A stretch of DNA of 64,000 bases from Pipra filicauda (lineage: Eukaryota; Chordata; Aves; Passeriformes; Pipridae): assembly GCF_003945595.2 (NCBI RefSeq), contig NW_024104415.1, positions 186,001 to 250,000 on the forward strand. Direction: 5' to 3'. Within the stretch, counting starts at the first letter, position 1, and each line of letters begins with the position of its first letter. A model generated the notes under the pieces. That model worked only from the letters and a program-made list of their open reading frames with translations, searched no databases and had not been told where the DNA came from. This document shows, piece after piece, positions 21,030 to 32,771 of the stretch. Position numbers and translations under genes: made by a program.

Positions 21030-22110
21030 TTGTTTTCTCTTGTGTCTGTTCTTCAGCTCGTGCTCCTTACCCTTCTTTTCCCTTTTCCTCCGCTTCTGTT
21101 GTGTCTAGAAAGCTACTCCATCACTGCAAAGATTTAAGTTCTCTGCCACAAACACATCCTTCTGTGTAGGACTGCCTGTACAGCTGCTTTTTATTTTCTT
21201 GGAATCTCCTCCATGTTTTAACAATGCTGCATCCAGCTCTCCTTTTCTTATCATTGTCACCTTCTCAGCTCTTTCTTACCAGCCATTGCTCTGACTGAAA
21301 GCCTTGCCTGTCATTCCCTATCCTTACATTTTAATCCACTGTGACTTCTGTTTTCATATTAAAGCACCATTCCTTGGCATCTGTTTTCCTGGCTGCTTCC
21401 CTTTCTACAGCTTCCAGTTCACTGATGTATTTTTTTGTGTTGCTCTAGACATTTCTGTGTTGTTTGATTCGCTGCTCCCCCCTCACATCTTTGCCTGTCT
21501 CCCATTCCCTGGGTTGCTCTTATTTTTTCCCAGTGCTGGCTCATCTTGGCAATTACATCTTCTGCCTTAGGCATTGAACCAGAGATCACATCTATGTCAG
21601 TCCTGTGACATTTCCACTGCAAATTTATTCCCTCCTCTACTGCTGTCTTTGTAACCGAGTTCTTTTCCAGTACAAATGACTTTTCCAGTACAAATGACTT
21701 TTCCAGTACAAATGACTTTTCCCATGTTCTTGAATCTCTGTTCTACTTTCTCATTTCCTTTGTTTTGTCCAGTCACATTGGTTTAGTCCAAGAGAAAATT
21801 GTCAATTCATAACTTTTTTCTCCCTTACTTGGTTTACTTTTCCCTTTTCCTCAAAATCCTGTTCTTCTGCCCTTTCACAAAACCAGACATTCCTGAACTC
21901 CCCTTTTCCTCTAAACTCATCACTTGCTTCAGTGACCCAGTTCCAATTTCTGGTCTCCTGCATGGCCACACCTACTCTGACCAACCCTTTTATTTCCTAA
22001 TGGGAATGTGCTTTAGCTGACCCATTGGAGAGGAACAGTGATTTCACTGCCTCTTCTTTAGGATCATGTTCATCTCTCTCTGAGCTAATGGAGCTACTTG
22101 GCTTCTAGAG
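21030..22110. other. Pyrimidine-rich segment of unknown origin
   Basis: For about 1.1 kb the + strand is strongly enriched in C and T (many runs such as cccttcttttcccttttcct). It contains the 18-bp minisatellite. No gene or known repeat is recognised. It may be a decayed repeat or an asymmetric intron tract. Confidence 0.4.
21662..21718. repeat. 18-bp minisatellite, 3 perfect copies
   Basis: The unit is cttttccagtacaaatga. Three identical adjacent copies start at 21662, 21680 and 21698, with a partial fourth (ctttt). Confidence 0.95.
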
Positions 22111-23594
22111 TTTCTCTCCTGGATGTCCATTCATAGATCCTTTCCCGATACATCTTCTGTCTGGTACATTTGGCAGAAATCCATGTTAAGTAGGGACAGT
22201 GCTGTGAAATTCCATAATGTTGCTGGCTTAATAGTGGGTTTTTTCACATCAAATGTGTTTAAATTATAGTCTAAAAGAAAAATATTGGCTTCGAAGAGAC
22301 TGAATCCTTCCCTTGTGCATCTTCAACTATAATTAAAGATGTCCATCTCTCCCAAGTGACTTTTACAATCCTGTGCCTGACTTAAGCCAAACAAACACTG
22401 ACATGGATGAGGGACCATCAAAGTCCTTCCGGGACTAACAAGTACAAAGGAACAGACCCTATTTCTTCAGGGACACTTGTTAGTTGACAGCAAATTGCTT
22501 GAAAAATTAAAAATATGCAGAGGGGATCTATGTGCTATATTTTATAATGATTAGCAAGTGTAATAATCCTTATTTTCATATTGTTTGAAAGTTTGATGAA
22601 GATCTTTATTTTTGCTTTTGAAGAGGAAATACTGAAAGCCAGGATTCCTGAAAAGGAGACTCTGTACTTGATTAAAAATATGTTTCCCTTGGGTTTCCTT
22701 CCTTGGAAAAAGAAATACAAGTAGCACCAGCAAACGGCAATCCCTTGAAATAATTTTCGTAATTAATTTACTGTCAGTTTAGTGTTATCTTTTTGGGATG
22801 CCTTGCTAATGTGGATGGATGGAACAATTGCCTAAGTAACAGAGGGGAGCTTCCTAACTGCTCTTATCTAAATGTGCTTTGAGAGAGTGTGCTGTGAGGA
22901 ACAATTGTCCAATTACTCTGCCACCAACTGAAAGTGCTGTGAAAAGTCCTCTAAGAGCTTTTCCTTTCCTATTAAAGCATGCAGGACACTCAGAGTTCCC
23001 TCTTCCCTGGCATTCTATTTTCTCCTGGCTATTACAACTTAAAAACAGGTAACTAATGGTGCTACTGTAAAGAAAAGGTATGGATTCTCGTTGCTTAGCA
23101 ATTGCTCCCAACACACTGAAGATCAGCTTTTGATGAGGGGTTGCACTCTTGAGAATGTTGTTTACCACCTCCATCAGTTATTTTAATAAAATACATTAAA
23201 ACCTTCTGCAGTTCTAGATACTTCAAGGAGGTAGGAAGTGTGTGTTAAACCTCACCCAAGTAAACTTTAACTTTTGAAAGTTTCCTTAATTGTCCTTGTT
23301 CTCCCAAGTGGTCTCATTTTCCTGCCAGTGCTGGCAGGCACTTCCTTTCAATCATCTTTTCCCCCTCCTCAACTTTTTCTTTGTATTGCTGATCCCTTCG
23401 TTGATGTGATGAAATTGTTACTCTTGAACTACTGATCTATTGCAGACAATAATCTGTATTGATAAACAAATTATTGCATTGCAGTGGGTTACTGGGGTGT
23501 TACAGAGTTCAGGAAAGAGCGAGATGCCTGTTGACCATTTCGTTTGTGTATCAGGGCAACGTCAGTAACTCTGTCCTTGCACCCCTGGGATCAA
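22111..23594. other. Intron; no feature seen
   Basis: Unique AT-rich sequence. A 106-codon reverse frame at 22854-23174 has no recognisable motif. Confidence 0.6.
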
Positions 23595-23951
23595 TCCAGG
23601 CTTGGAGATGGACAGATGAAGCAGCCCTGGAGAAGGACTTGGGGGTGCCGGTGGGTGAGAGGCTATTTACAAGGACCTGGAGGGACAGGACAAGGGGGAA
23701 TGGCTTCAAACTGCCAGAAGGCAGGGTTAGATGGGATATTGGGAAGGAATTGTTGGCTGTGAGGGTGGTTAGGCCCTGGCACAGGTTGCCCAGAGAAGCT
23801 GTGGCTGCCCCTTCTCTGAAAGTGTCCAAGGCCAGATTGGACGGGCTTGGAGCAACCTGGGATAGTGGAAGGTGCCCCTGCCCATGGCAGGGGGTGGAAC
23901 AGGCTGGGCTTTAAGGTCTCTTCCAACCCAAACCAGTCTGGGATTCTGTGA
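23595..23951 (+). repeat. CR1 3' end including the end of the RT frame
   Basis: It begins with AGCCCTGGAGAAGGACTTGG (EKDLGV in frame, the end of the CR1 RT coding region). It then jumps to ACAAGGACCTGGAGGGACAG, so the middle of the usual 3' region is deleted. The tail is AGTCTGGGATTCTGTGAA. Confidence 0.93.
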
Positions 23952-25849
23952 ACCTTTCCAAGGCTCTGGTGCCCTATATGCTGTCTGCCATTTTTCCTGT
24001 TGCTCAACAAATACAGCAAAATTAATTTTTCAGAATTATTGCCAGATTTTTCCAGGTATCAAGCTTTCATGCCAGTTAGCTCAAGTCTCTTGAGATGTTC
24101 TTGTTCTCACCTTTTCTTGGCTTATCCTGGAGTAAAGCAGCGTGTCTTGCCGGAATTCCAGTGCTACAAATCAGTGGAGACTTTACAGACGTTGGCTGCA
24201 GGATCCTCTGTGTGTGAAACACCACAAGTTGGCAGCATAAAGGGTGGTAGTTGGAACACCAAGAGAGCTGCTCCACAACCTTTGTCAGGTCACTGTGGCT
24301 CCCACTGTCACAAGATCTGGAAGGTATTTGAACCTTGAAGAAGAAATATCCTGTGTTCATGGTGAACCTTCAAAGTGCTCTCAGCTTAGAGAAGCACCTG
24401 AAGCAATGGGTGGCACTTTGTATTTCCATTCATTATGTTTTCCCAAGGAAATGGAGCTCTGCTTCCCCCCACAGTCTCCTTTTCCCTTCTCATTAGCTTA
24501 GTCTTGCATTTCTTTGCCCATGTTACTGCAGGACCTTCTCCAGGCTGTGGGGCTGAGAGCTCATTGCTAATTTATGGATGTCCAAATGATGGGAAGTACT
24601 CCCTTAATGGACACTGTTCTGCACTGTCTCCGAATTCAGGGAAGGACAGCACCCACTCAGCATGAGCAGCATGCCCTTGTACAACATCTTTTATTGCTTT
24701 CAAAAGGTGATTTCCTGCTGTTTTCCTTGCCCTTTGAATAGCTTTAGGAAAAGGCATGGATATACTGGTTCTCTAATATCAGATATATTCTCAAAAAACC
24801 CCTCCAATATCCCATTTGCTTCCTGGTGAGTTAGGAAGTTAGTTTTTTCTTTCTCTGTGAAATTCCAGATTGAAAGCATTTGTGTGGATTTTGTTTCTCA
24901 TTCAGCAAAGCTCTCAAGCTTCCCTTTGTCTCTCACTGCCTGTCAGTGCAGTCGAGTAACAGCTCACAGTCTAACACGTCATAATTCCTAAAGCATTAAA
25001 TATTCCTGTTGTGCTACTGCCTGAACCTCTCAGTAATAAATCACACTGCATTTCCAGTGTCCTCAGGTTAGGCTCAGGCTCTGTGTTTGTTTGTTTATTT
25101 TGGTTTTTAATAAGTGTGAATGGTGAATATTACAGGGCAGGTTGGGGAGAATGTCTGGAAACTCCCCTATAGGCTCTGCTATAGGGAAGCTCTCTCTTGC
25201 AAGCCTCTGAAGTTGAGGAGGGCATGCTGATGATTTCGTAAAGTGTTTTGGGATATTTGGATGAAAAACGACTGGAAGGGACAGGGACTGGTGGGGATTT
25301 GTTGTGTAATTGATGCCTGTACTGTGCAATCAGATCTTTGGCCACAGGCCAGCTGGGTTTGCTCTTCCCTGTCTCCTCCTCCTTTAAAAAGATTTATTGT
25401 ATTTACATTTAAAGTGACATACTTTTGACTAGTTAAAAAGATGCTCTGCCCCTCCCTGCAGTATTTATTATGTTCTTACCATCAGCATCAAATCTTGTCT
25501 TTTAACTTCCTTACCTTGATGTTGTTTTTTTTAGCCTTGCAAGTGCAGAAGTTGCTTTCATGGTGTTTATATCCAGAAAAAAAATAAAGTGGATTTTTTT
25601 TTTATTTAAGTAGATATAATGCTTAAATTAATTTCAATTAACTTACATTGTCTTTGTAGGAAGGGGTCAAGTCTCCTATCTTTTGGGGTTTTGGCAGGGA
25701 TTTTGCCCTTTGACTGTGTGCAGATCCTAGGACAGTGGAACATGCTGCTCCAGCAGCGTTCATGGATTCTTGCATGCTTTGTTCCTACAGAATACCATCC
25801 TTGCCTTTTTTTTTCCCCTACTAGACCTTTTTTCCTGTCCCCTCCTAGT
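23952..25849. other. Intron left of the PDE4B3 promoter; no feature seen
   Basis: CpG is rare until about 25850. Only short unrecognised frames are present. Confidence 0.6.
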
Positions 25850-26522
25850 ACTGCTCACACCTCTCCCAGAGCCAGCGCTGCCATCCCGGGGGTCTCTTCC
25901 GGGATGTGCCAGGTGATGCCCAGGAACAATGTCAGGGTATTAAAATGTCCTGAGAATCCCACACACTCCTCACGCAAGACAGGGCAGAACAGAGTCCAGT
26001 TGTCAAAATAATCCCGAGCCAATAAGCACGTCCTGGGTGGAGCTCCTGCGGCTTGGGGAAAACTAATTCTCAATGAAGACCTTTTATTAAACCCCCGGAA
26101 TGAAGCCGGTTGCGCAGGCTGGGGAATTCCTTGATTTTATTCGTGCACGCGAAAAATCCGCCGGTTTTCAGTTCGGTAGGTGAAGGCAAAATGCTGGAGG
26201 GAAAGGATTGATGTGGAGCTGGTGGTGATGAATTTTTCATGAGCTGCTGTGCGGGGCTTGAATGGCTCCGGCGCGTCGGTGGCGACCACGGAGCTGACAC
26301 ACCAACACCACCCCGGCGCATTTTCAGGGGGAGAGGTGGGCTCAGAAGGGCTTTTCTGACAGCCCTGGTTTACCATCCTTCGATTCGTGCTGCTGCTGCT
26401 GCTTCAGGCAGCCTTTCCTGTGGAGCCCAGCCTTGTGAATGAGCGGGGTTTAACAGCGCTTTGACTCCGCTGCGTTTTTGTTGCGTTTTCTGAATGGTGA
26501 GGGCTCCCACATCATCTGAGCT
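25850..26522 (+). promoter_or_regulatory. PDE4B: PDE4B3 promoter region and 5'UTR (CpG-rich)
   Basis: CpG dinucleotides are common here (for example ctccggcgcgtcggtggcga near 26266) but rare in surrounding intron, and the block ends at the PDE4B3 ATG. Visible motifs are a CCAAT box (26019-26023), a perfect kappa-B consensus GGGGAATTCC (26121-26130), a TGCGCA half-site of NRF1 type (26111-26116) and a short CTG run near 26390. There is no clear TATA box. The transcription start cannot be set from sequence. Promoter identity is inferred from position and composition; motif roles are untested. Confidence 0.65.
26439..26453 (+). CDS. Minimal upstream ORF in the PDE4B3 leader
   Basis: The frame ATG AGC GGG GTT TAA has four codons and ends 69 bases before the PDE4B3 ATG. 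It matters only if the transcript starts upstream of it. It could simply be chance. Confidence 0.25.
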   Translation: MSGV

Positions 26523-26526
26523 ATGA
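26494..26526 (+). CDS. Upstream ORF overlapping the PDE4B3 start codon
   Basis: An ATG at 26494 opens a 10-codon frame (MVRAPTSSEL) whose TGA at 26524-26526 overlaps the PDE4B3 ATG in the arrangement ATGA. If the mRNA starts upstream of 26494, ribosomes using this frame would stop exactly on the main start codon. That geometry is suited to limiting or re-initiating translation. It is seen in sequence; translation is not shown. Confidence 0.45.
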   Translation: MVRAPTSSEL

Positions 26527-26758
26527 CAGCAAAAGAGGCTTCTAGGGAACTTGCTACTCCCGAGTCCGAGATTTACATCAGGACTTTCAAAGAACAAATG
26601 CATTTAGAGCTCGAGCCCCCCAAGCTGCCCGGGAACAGACCCACGTCTCCAAAGATTTCTCCTCGCAGCTCTCCCAGGAACTCTCCCTGCTTTTTCAGAA
26701 AGTTGCTGGTGAATAAAAGCATCCGCCAGCGTCGTCGCTTCACGGTGGCACATACATG
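26523..26758 (+). CDS. PDE4B: PDE4B isoform 3, first coding exon (residues 1-78 plus split Cys)
   Basis: This is the alternative first coding exon for the long isoform PDE4B3. The 78 codons start MTAKEASREL. They include TFKEQMHLELEPPKLPGNRP, a Ser-Pro rich block (TSPKISPRSSPRNSPC), FFRKLLVNKS and the basic end RQRRRFTVAHT. Human PDE4B3 has the same length by recall, with differences mainly in residues 5-20 and at 32 and 34. An in-frame TGA at 26517-26519, just before the ATG, fixes the start. The exon ends acatg/gtaagc, leaving TG as two-thirds of a Cys codon, the same phase as the PDE4B1 branch, so both splice to the same downstream exon. The many S-P sites are possible proline-directed kinase targets (inference). 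Composition is GC- and CpG-richer than the flanks, as expected next to a promoter. Confidence 0.96.
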
Positions 26759-28999
26759 GTAAGCTCTGGGTACCAGTGCGGGTTTAAAACCAGTGTGTGT
26801 AGCTGTGCTTTGAACAGGGGAAAACGGGCTGAGATTTATTCACGAGTGTTAAATGAATCGAGCAGGAGGCAGCCAAAGGATGTTTAATGCAGTGCCTCGA
26901 CAATTGTCATTCAGTGTCTGTTGTCCAGGATAAATCCAGCCCATTATTCGTGTGTGCCGGCTTAATCTGTAGGAACAAAGGCAGCAGCCGGTAACTTTCC
27001 CAGCCGTTGTGTTGTTGTGGGTTGAATACACGAATTCATTTCAGAACCTTCAAAATGTGTTTTCTTTGCCCTCTCAGCTCGATCTCACAGCACAGCACAG
27101 ACCGGGTGGTTCAGACAGGGCACTCTTGGAGATAAACGCTGCAAAGGGCTTTAACTTCACTCTGAGGGGCTTTTAAACAGTTTTTCCTGGCTACAAATAT
27201 CCCTCCTTTCAGCCATTTTTTTGCAAGGAAACTCTGTCTGAGAGTCTTCTTTTCCCTCCCTACAAATTACTAACCCCAAATAGTCAATTTGTGTGCTGTT
27301 ACAGTCGATTGGAGCTGCCTCTGACTCAGTTATCTGGTTAATCCATGCCATAAACAGGAATCAAAATATATAATTCAGGAAAATCTCTGAGAATCTCACT
27401 TTCTAAATTTAGTCTGTATGTGTCTTGCAGGATCCACCTTTTCAATTCCAGGAGTCTCCATTAATATTCACTAGTTGTCTGTGGGAATTAAACCAGAAAA
27501 CTTTCAGGAATGTGAATTTTTTAAACTCTGCTCACACAGTGCCATGTCCATTACTTTCCCATTCCATAGATTGAATCAGAGGAGAGGGGATGAAACTCTC
27601 TGTATGGGCTGGCTATTTCGGGGTATCTGAAACACCCATCCTTGTCTGCTACTTTTTAACACAGAACATTGTGTTAAAATGGTTTATGTGAGTTATGCTA
27701 AAATATAAAGCTGTATTTACTTTTGAAGCGAATTACTAATATCTGAGAGTGAATTTGTAACTCTTACAGTTGTTTTGTCTCGTTAAACAGTAAGAAAAAT
27801 AAGAGAGAAAACTGCAAACTTGGATACCAGGGAATTGTACTGGGTAGAACTGAGATAACTGATGTTTTAATTTTGCTTTAAGCACAGTTTGAAATGCATT
27901 TAGGGTGTAGCAATTCAATTAAAATCAGAATTCTAGAGTCATGCAGACTTTCTGCTTCTTTTTTTTTTTGTTGTTGTTGTTTTTAATCCAAGCAGAAGTA
28001 AAAACCTCAAACTGGTTACAAGCTGTAAAGGCTTCAGTATGTTCTTCAGCATTTTAATTCATTGTAGTCACTCATGTTTAGGTTTATACACATTAATTCC
28101 CTGGAACATCTGTCATATGTGCCAGCGTTGAAATGACAGGATGCTGCTTGTCTTACCCCCACTAGTCTGTTTGGAGAAATGGGTGCTGTGGAAAGATGGT
28201 CCTGCTGGGAATTAGGCGAGTAGAATGTGGCCAGACTTGGCACAGGGTATCTGGATTGTTTGGAGAAAAACCATAAAAATATGTATTTATAGAAGTAACT
28301 AATAATCTCTTCTTGAATCAACTCACAAAAGAGGTGGGATCTCTCTGGGTTCATTTTTAATGGCAAGAGAGAAGGTTCTCAAATCAATTTTTAAAAGTTT
28401 TTAGTATCAGGTGATTTTGAACTGCACATCCGTGTTTTAACCTGAGATAAGAAGGAAACTATTGTAGAAACAAAGAAAATCTCCCTTTAGAAAGAAAGGT
28501 TTCAAGGCTGTTTGTGTGTGAGCATATGCTTAACATGTCAAACCATACAACAAAACCAGACATCTTTTCATGTTGTACACATGCTAAAACACAATTTGAA
28601 TTATTAGAGTGTGATACAACATTTCAGTAGAATGTCTGGAGGGCTGTGTATGTGTGTTGCAGGCAGTTATTTCAGCTGCGTACCTGAATTTCCTTCTCAG
28701 TTGTGAATTTGTTGTGCAGTGCATGGAAACACCCTCACCTGTGCTAAGCAAAATGCCACTTACATAAGGTGTTCTTTTGTGGGGAGCTGGGAAGTAGTAG
28801 CTGGGTAGAAAATTACCTCAGGAGTAAATGTCCAAGAAATACCAACTACACAGTAATAGTAGCAAGGAAATGAATTCATGCTGTTGGGTTTCATAGAATC
28901 TATAACTTTCAGAGCCTCATAAACAGGGAACTTCCTCGGTTTGGGGTTGGTGGTGTGGTAAATCATCATCTTTCACCACCTCTGTCATCATTGTTGTCT
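26759..28999 (+). other. PDE4B: PDE4B3 intron, left part
   Basis: The donor gtaagc at 26759 opens an intron longer than 37 kb. There are no repeats in the first 2.2 kb except a T/TTG tract at about 27958-27986. Absence of CR1 here, next to the promoter, contrasts with the rest of the window and suggests constraint (inference). Confidence 0.7.
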
Positions 29000-29850
29000 T
29001 TACTTGGTGGTTCTTCTTCTATGCCCCTTATTTTCAAGTTTCTGTCTTCCCTTGCTCTCCTTTCCTTTTTCACTAATTGCCTTTCCCAGGCATTTTCCTT
29101 CTTTTGTGGCTGAATGCATTTGCAACTTCTTTCTCCTGATTATGCTGATGAAATCTGTGTCGTCACCTGTCTGCTCTGATATCCAGTCAGCAGACCTTAC
29201 CCAGAAAGAAAAGGGAAAGCAAATTTTCAGACTTTTTTTTTTTTTTAAAGGCCATGACTCAAATGCTTCTGTGCTGCAATTTGTTCTTTTCCTCAGGGTT
29301 GAGTTCTCACTGGACATGGCCAACATGTCATCACAGTTCCCTCCAAACATCTGTCAGTCTGATCCCTGCCTGCTCCAAACCCCTTAAACAGTTTCCCACG
29401 GCTGCTGTCGCTCTGTCCAGTCTTCAAAATGCCTCATTCATATCAAATAACAGCACAAAACCTCGATAGCCTCCAGGCTTTTTCCTCCACCAGAATCCAC
29501 AAGTCTCATTCCTCTCTTGCATCTGTCATTTTTGCCTCGGAGATTCTGGAAGCCCATATGCTGCTGCTTCCTTTCTTAAAGTTCCCCTGGTATCATGTGT
29601 GTTTTGGGGAGTTTTGTGAGGAACAGAGCAGGCAGAAGATGACATGATTTGGTATCCCTTCAGAGGCATCTAAGTTTTGGACATGCAGTGCTCCCTTGGG
29701 TGCAAAGTTTCCTTTGGAGTCACTGGAGAGAGGAAGACATCTCCTGAAGATAGTCCTCAGCACTTTCTCCTGCCAGCCAGAAAACAGCACATTCCCTCTC
29801 CATGGTCCACAGTCTGTTCTCCCTCACCCTATCCTTACCTTGAGGACTGC
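29000..29850. other. Second pyrimidine-rich segment
   Basis: The + strand is C/T-rich again (cttcccttgctctcctttcc near 29047) and includes a T15 run at about 29232. Open frames on both strands (127 and 116 codons) overlap it and reflect base composition. It is not recognised as a named repeat. Confidence 0.35.
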
Positions 29851-30078
29851 CAAAGCAATAGCTTTAAAGATAACTTTTATTTTCCACAGGTCTGCCATCT
29901 TATTTTTATCAAATAATAACTCCTAATATCATCAGGTTTACACCCATAGCAAGGACCTTCTCAGCAAGATCCCAAATGTTTTATCAATGAAAGTCAATAT
30001 TTTATAAATTAACTCTGCTGCTTATAACACAGTTTTCTTTGCCTTGCAATATTTATCCTCAAGATTATAAATATTTCT

Positions 30079-30194
30079 TCAAGGCCAGGTTGGACAGGGC
30101 TTGGAGCAGCCTGGTCTAGTGGAAGGTGTCCCTGCTTATGGCATGAGATGAACTTTAAGGTCCTTTCCAACCCATACTGTGTGATTCTATGAAT
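30079..30194 (+). repeat. CR1 3' terminal fragment
   Basis: The fragment runs from CAAGGCCAGGTTGGACAGGG to the tail TGTGTGATTCTATGAAT. Confidence 0.92.
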
Positions 30195-31149
30195 ATTTAT
30201 ACCATTTACATCACTTATTCAATTTCTTAATATACAGGCAGTCACTGGCTATGCTGTGTGAGGAGCATGAGCTTTTTAATGAAGGGATTTCCAGAGTAGG
30301 AGGTTCATTGTCTTTTCTTAATTAAGATTTTCATGGGTTTTTTTTCCAATTTAATTCACGTATAGCTTTCATCATTTTAGTGATTACCTGTTAGCTCGTT
30401 TATGAAGAAAATACAGGGCAGAACAGAAATGAAATACTAGGAAATTTTGCTCTGGATTTTCTCTTGGTTATCCTTCAGCTGAAATACATTCATGCATTTG
30501 CTTTTTGATATATAATGTAAAATGCAAATCATATGCTAGCCTTAATTTTTTTGAAAACATGATCTGTTGTCATTACACAACAATCTTCCGTGGTGGGATT
30601 GAGTAAGTTAAATAATATGGCACAATCCAGTCACGGGGGGAGCATTTGAGTTGTTTCCAAGCCTGGTGAATAACAACTGATCTGCTTAATTACTTGAAGC
30701 TGTAAAATGTACTATAGGCAGAGGAAAATTATCAAAAGATGTCAGGTTTGATTTTGCTTTCTGATCGTGGAACCAAATAAGAAGGACTTAAGTGGCAGCC
30801 CCCATTTGGAGTGGTGCTTCAGAAAGCTCAATTTTTGGAAACTATGTGCTTGAAATCGCTGAGGAGAACAGTAATTTATAAGAACCATAAATTTCTCCAG
30901 TGGTTTGATCACGGTGGAGGAACTCAGAAGGTAGAGTGGAGCTCCTAGTCCCATGTCCTGTTGGAGTTCCTCTCAGCACCAGCTGTGTGTCCAGCTGTGG
31001 TGAGGTGGCTCCTGCCCTGTGCTGGCACCCCATGAACCAGAATCCCAGATCTGAGCTCTCCTGGCCACCTTCACCCAGTACTTGGACTGAGGGAAATGAC
31101 TTCTGCTTGTGAGATAAAACAAGTATGTGTCACAACAGCCTCACCCCTG
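30195..31149. other. Intron; no feature seen
   Basis: Unique AT-rich sequence. Confidence 0.6.
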
Positions 31150-31217
31150 AATGTGCTGTATGGTGATGACTCCATGATCTCGGAGGTCTTTTCCAAACTA
31201 AATGATTCTGTGATTTT
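31150..31217 (+). repeat. CR1 3' tail
   Basis: Only the last 70 bases remain: ATCTCGGAGGTCTTTTCCAA then CTAAATGATTCTGTGATT. Confidence 0.8.
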
Positions 31218-32517
31218 TTTATGATGTGCTTTTGGACCTGGTTCCACTTTGCTCTGTGTACAGCAGGATGCTTTTCCATAGTACAACTCTTGAAAACAGC
31301 CTTGTCTTTACTTTGATGACCTGATCTGTTTGTGCTTCTCACCGGTTGTTGATGTGATTTCCAGCTTCTTGTTCTGTTTTTGAGAAATAGGATGATTCTC
31401 CTACTTTCTGCAGCTTCTCTTTCGACCTGGGACTAGTATTGGACACACTGTGTTGCTCAGTTATCTCCTGAAAGTCCTAGGCGAAACAAAGTGAAGTGAG
31501 GAGGGAAAAGGATGGGGAAAAACCAGAAGGTTCCTCTCTTTTTCTCTGCTGAGTATGTTCTCCCATCTGTCTCCATCTCCCAAGGAGAATTCCTGAGCAT
31601 TTGCAGCGAGTGGCAGGAAGGATTGCAAAGGATGTGAAGGTGAGGAGGAAATAGAAGCAGGCCCATACACAACAAACACAGAACCAGCTGTGTCATCCCT
31701 ACATCTGTTCTGTCCATATATCCCCTCCAAACCCTGTCTACAACTGTGGAAAACAGAAAGGAGCAACTTCTTTCATCCCCCGGCCACATATGTGGAAAAA
31801 GATGGTGTTAAAATACTCACCAGCTGTTAAAGATTTAAGTGAAGTACAACAGATCATTATATTAATGGTAATTTGATAGATTCGGCCATTTTTCTGACAG
31901 GGGGAGGAAGAATCTGATTGATTCTGTGATTCTGTGAAAGACAGTGGATTCCTTCTCAGAGAAATAAGCTATTTCTGGAGTTTTTAATACCTTTAAATAA
32001 GTTTTTAATGGCATAGTGTGCCAGTCTATGAGGAACAGAGAGTCCCAGAGATTTCACGACTTGCTGAGGTGGCTGAGACCTTCCTAAAGTATCCATGACC
32101 TCCAACCCTCATACCCAGGCTTAACTATTAAGTTAAATTTTCTGTGCCAAAATGGTTTCTCAAAGAAGCTCTCCTGTTGAATTTAGCTTTGTTGAGAGCT
32201 CTGTTGATGTGTGAAGCTTGCCATTGTGATAGCATCTACAAATTGGGGCTGTGTGTTTCCAGGAGGTACAGTTGGCTTCTTACGGGCTCGAGTTGGTTGC
32301 CAGGACAGACTGTGGCAGACACATTTGTGGTTTATCCTAATTTATGCAGTGTAGCTTGGCTTCACTGCAGATCTATACATTCTCTGTTCCATTCCTGCTA
32401 TTTTTTTTATCTTTTTCAGCTTTTTTGTTTCTGAATAGCCAGTGTTTTACTTTTATTGCCTGGTGTTACCTTATGAGAACATCACATGGATTCCACAGGG
32501 ATCATAGGATTGTAAAA
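31218..32517. other. Intron; no gene seen
   Basis: Apart from the tiny CR1 tail near 31915, only unrecognised reverse frames (110 and 101 codons, 31457-31789), which overlap each other. Confidence 0.6.
31915..31937 (+). repeat. Very short CR1 tail (octamer repeats)
   Basis: The sequence gattgattctgtgattctgt is nearly all terminal octamers. It is a heavily 5' truncated insertion or a chance tail. Confidence 0.5.
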
Positions 32518-32706
32518 TCATAGAATCATAGAGTGGCTTGGGTTGGAAGGGACCTTAAAGCTCATCTGCCATGGGCAGGGACACCTTCCACTAGACCAGG
32601 TTGCTCCAAGCCCTGTCCATCCTGGCCTTGGACACTTCCAGGGATGGGGCAACCACAGCTTCTCTGGGCAACCTGTGCCAGGGCCTCTTCACCCTCACAG
32701 CCAAGA
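32518..32706 (-). repeat. CR1 3' end, reverse
   Basis: The + strand starts tcatagaatcatagagtggc and ends in CACCCTCACAGCCAAGAA, where it abuts another reverse CR1. Confidence 0.93.
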
Positions 32707-32771
32707 ATCATTCAGACTGGAAAAGACCTCTAAGATAATCGAGTCCCATCATTTATCCAGCACCACTGGTG
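32707..32771 (-). repeat. CR1 3' tail, reverse, abutting the previous copy
   Basis: The sequence TCATTCAGACTGGAAAAGAC then TCTAAGATAATCGAGTC is the reverse of a different CR1 terminus. The neighbouring copy seems to have inserted into its tail. Confidence 0.75.

Noticed and set aside
26643..26758. PDE4B2 or PDE4B5 start exons elsewhere in the window
   Set aside because: I looked for the expected N-terminal peptides and for the common exon (FDVENG...) and found none. They should lie to the right.
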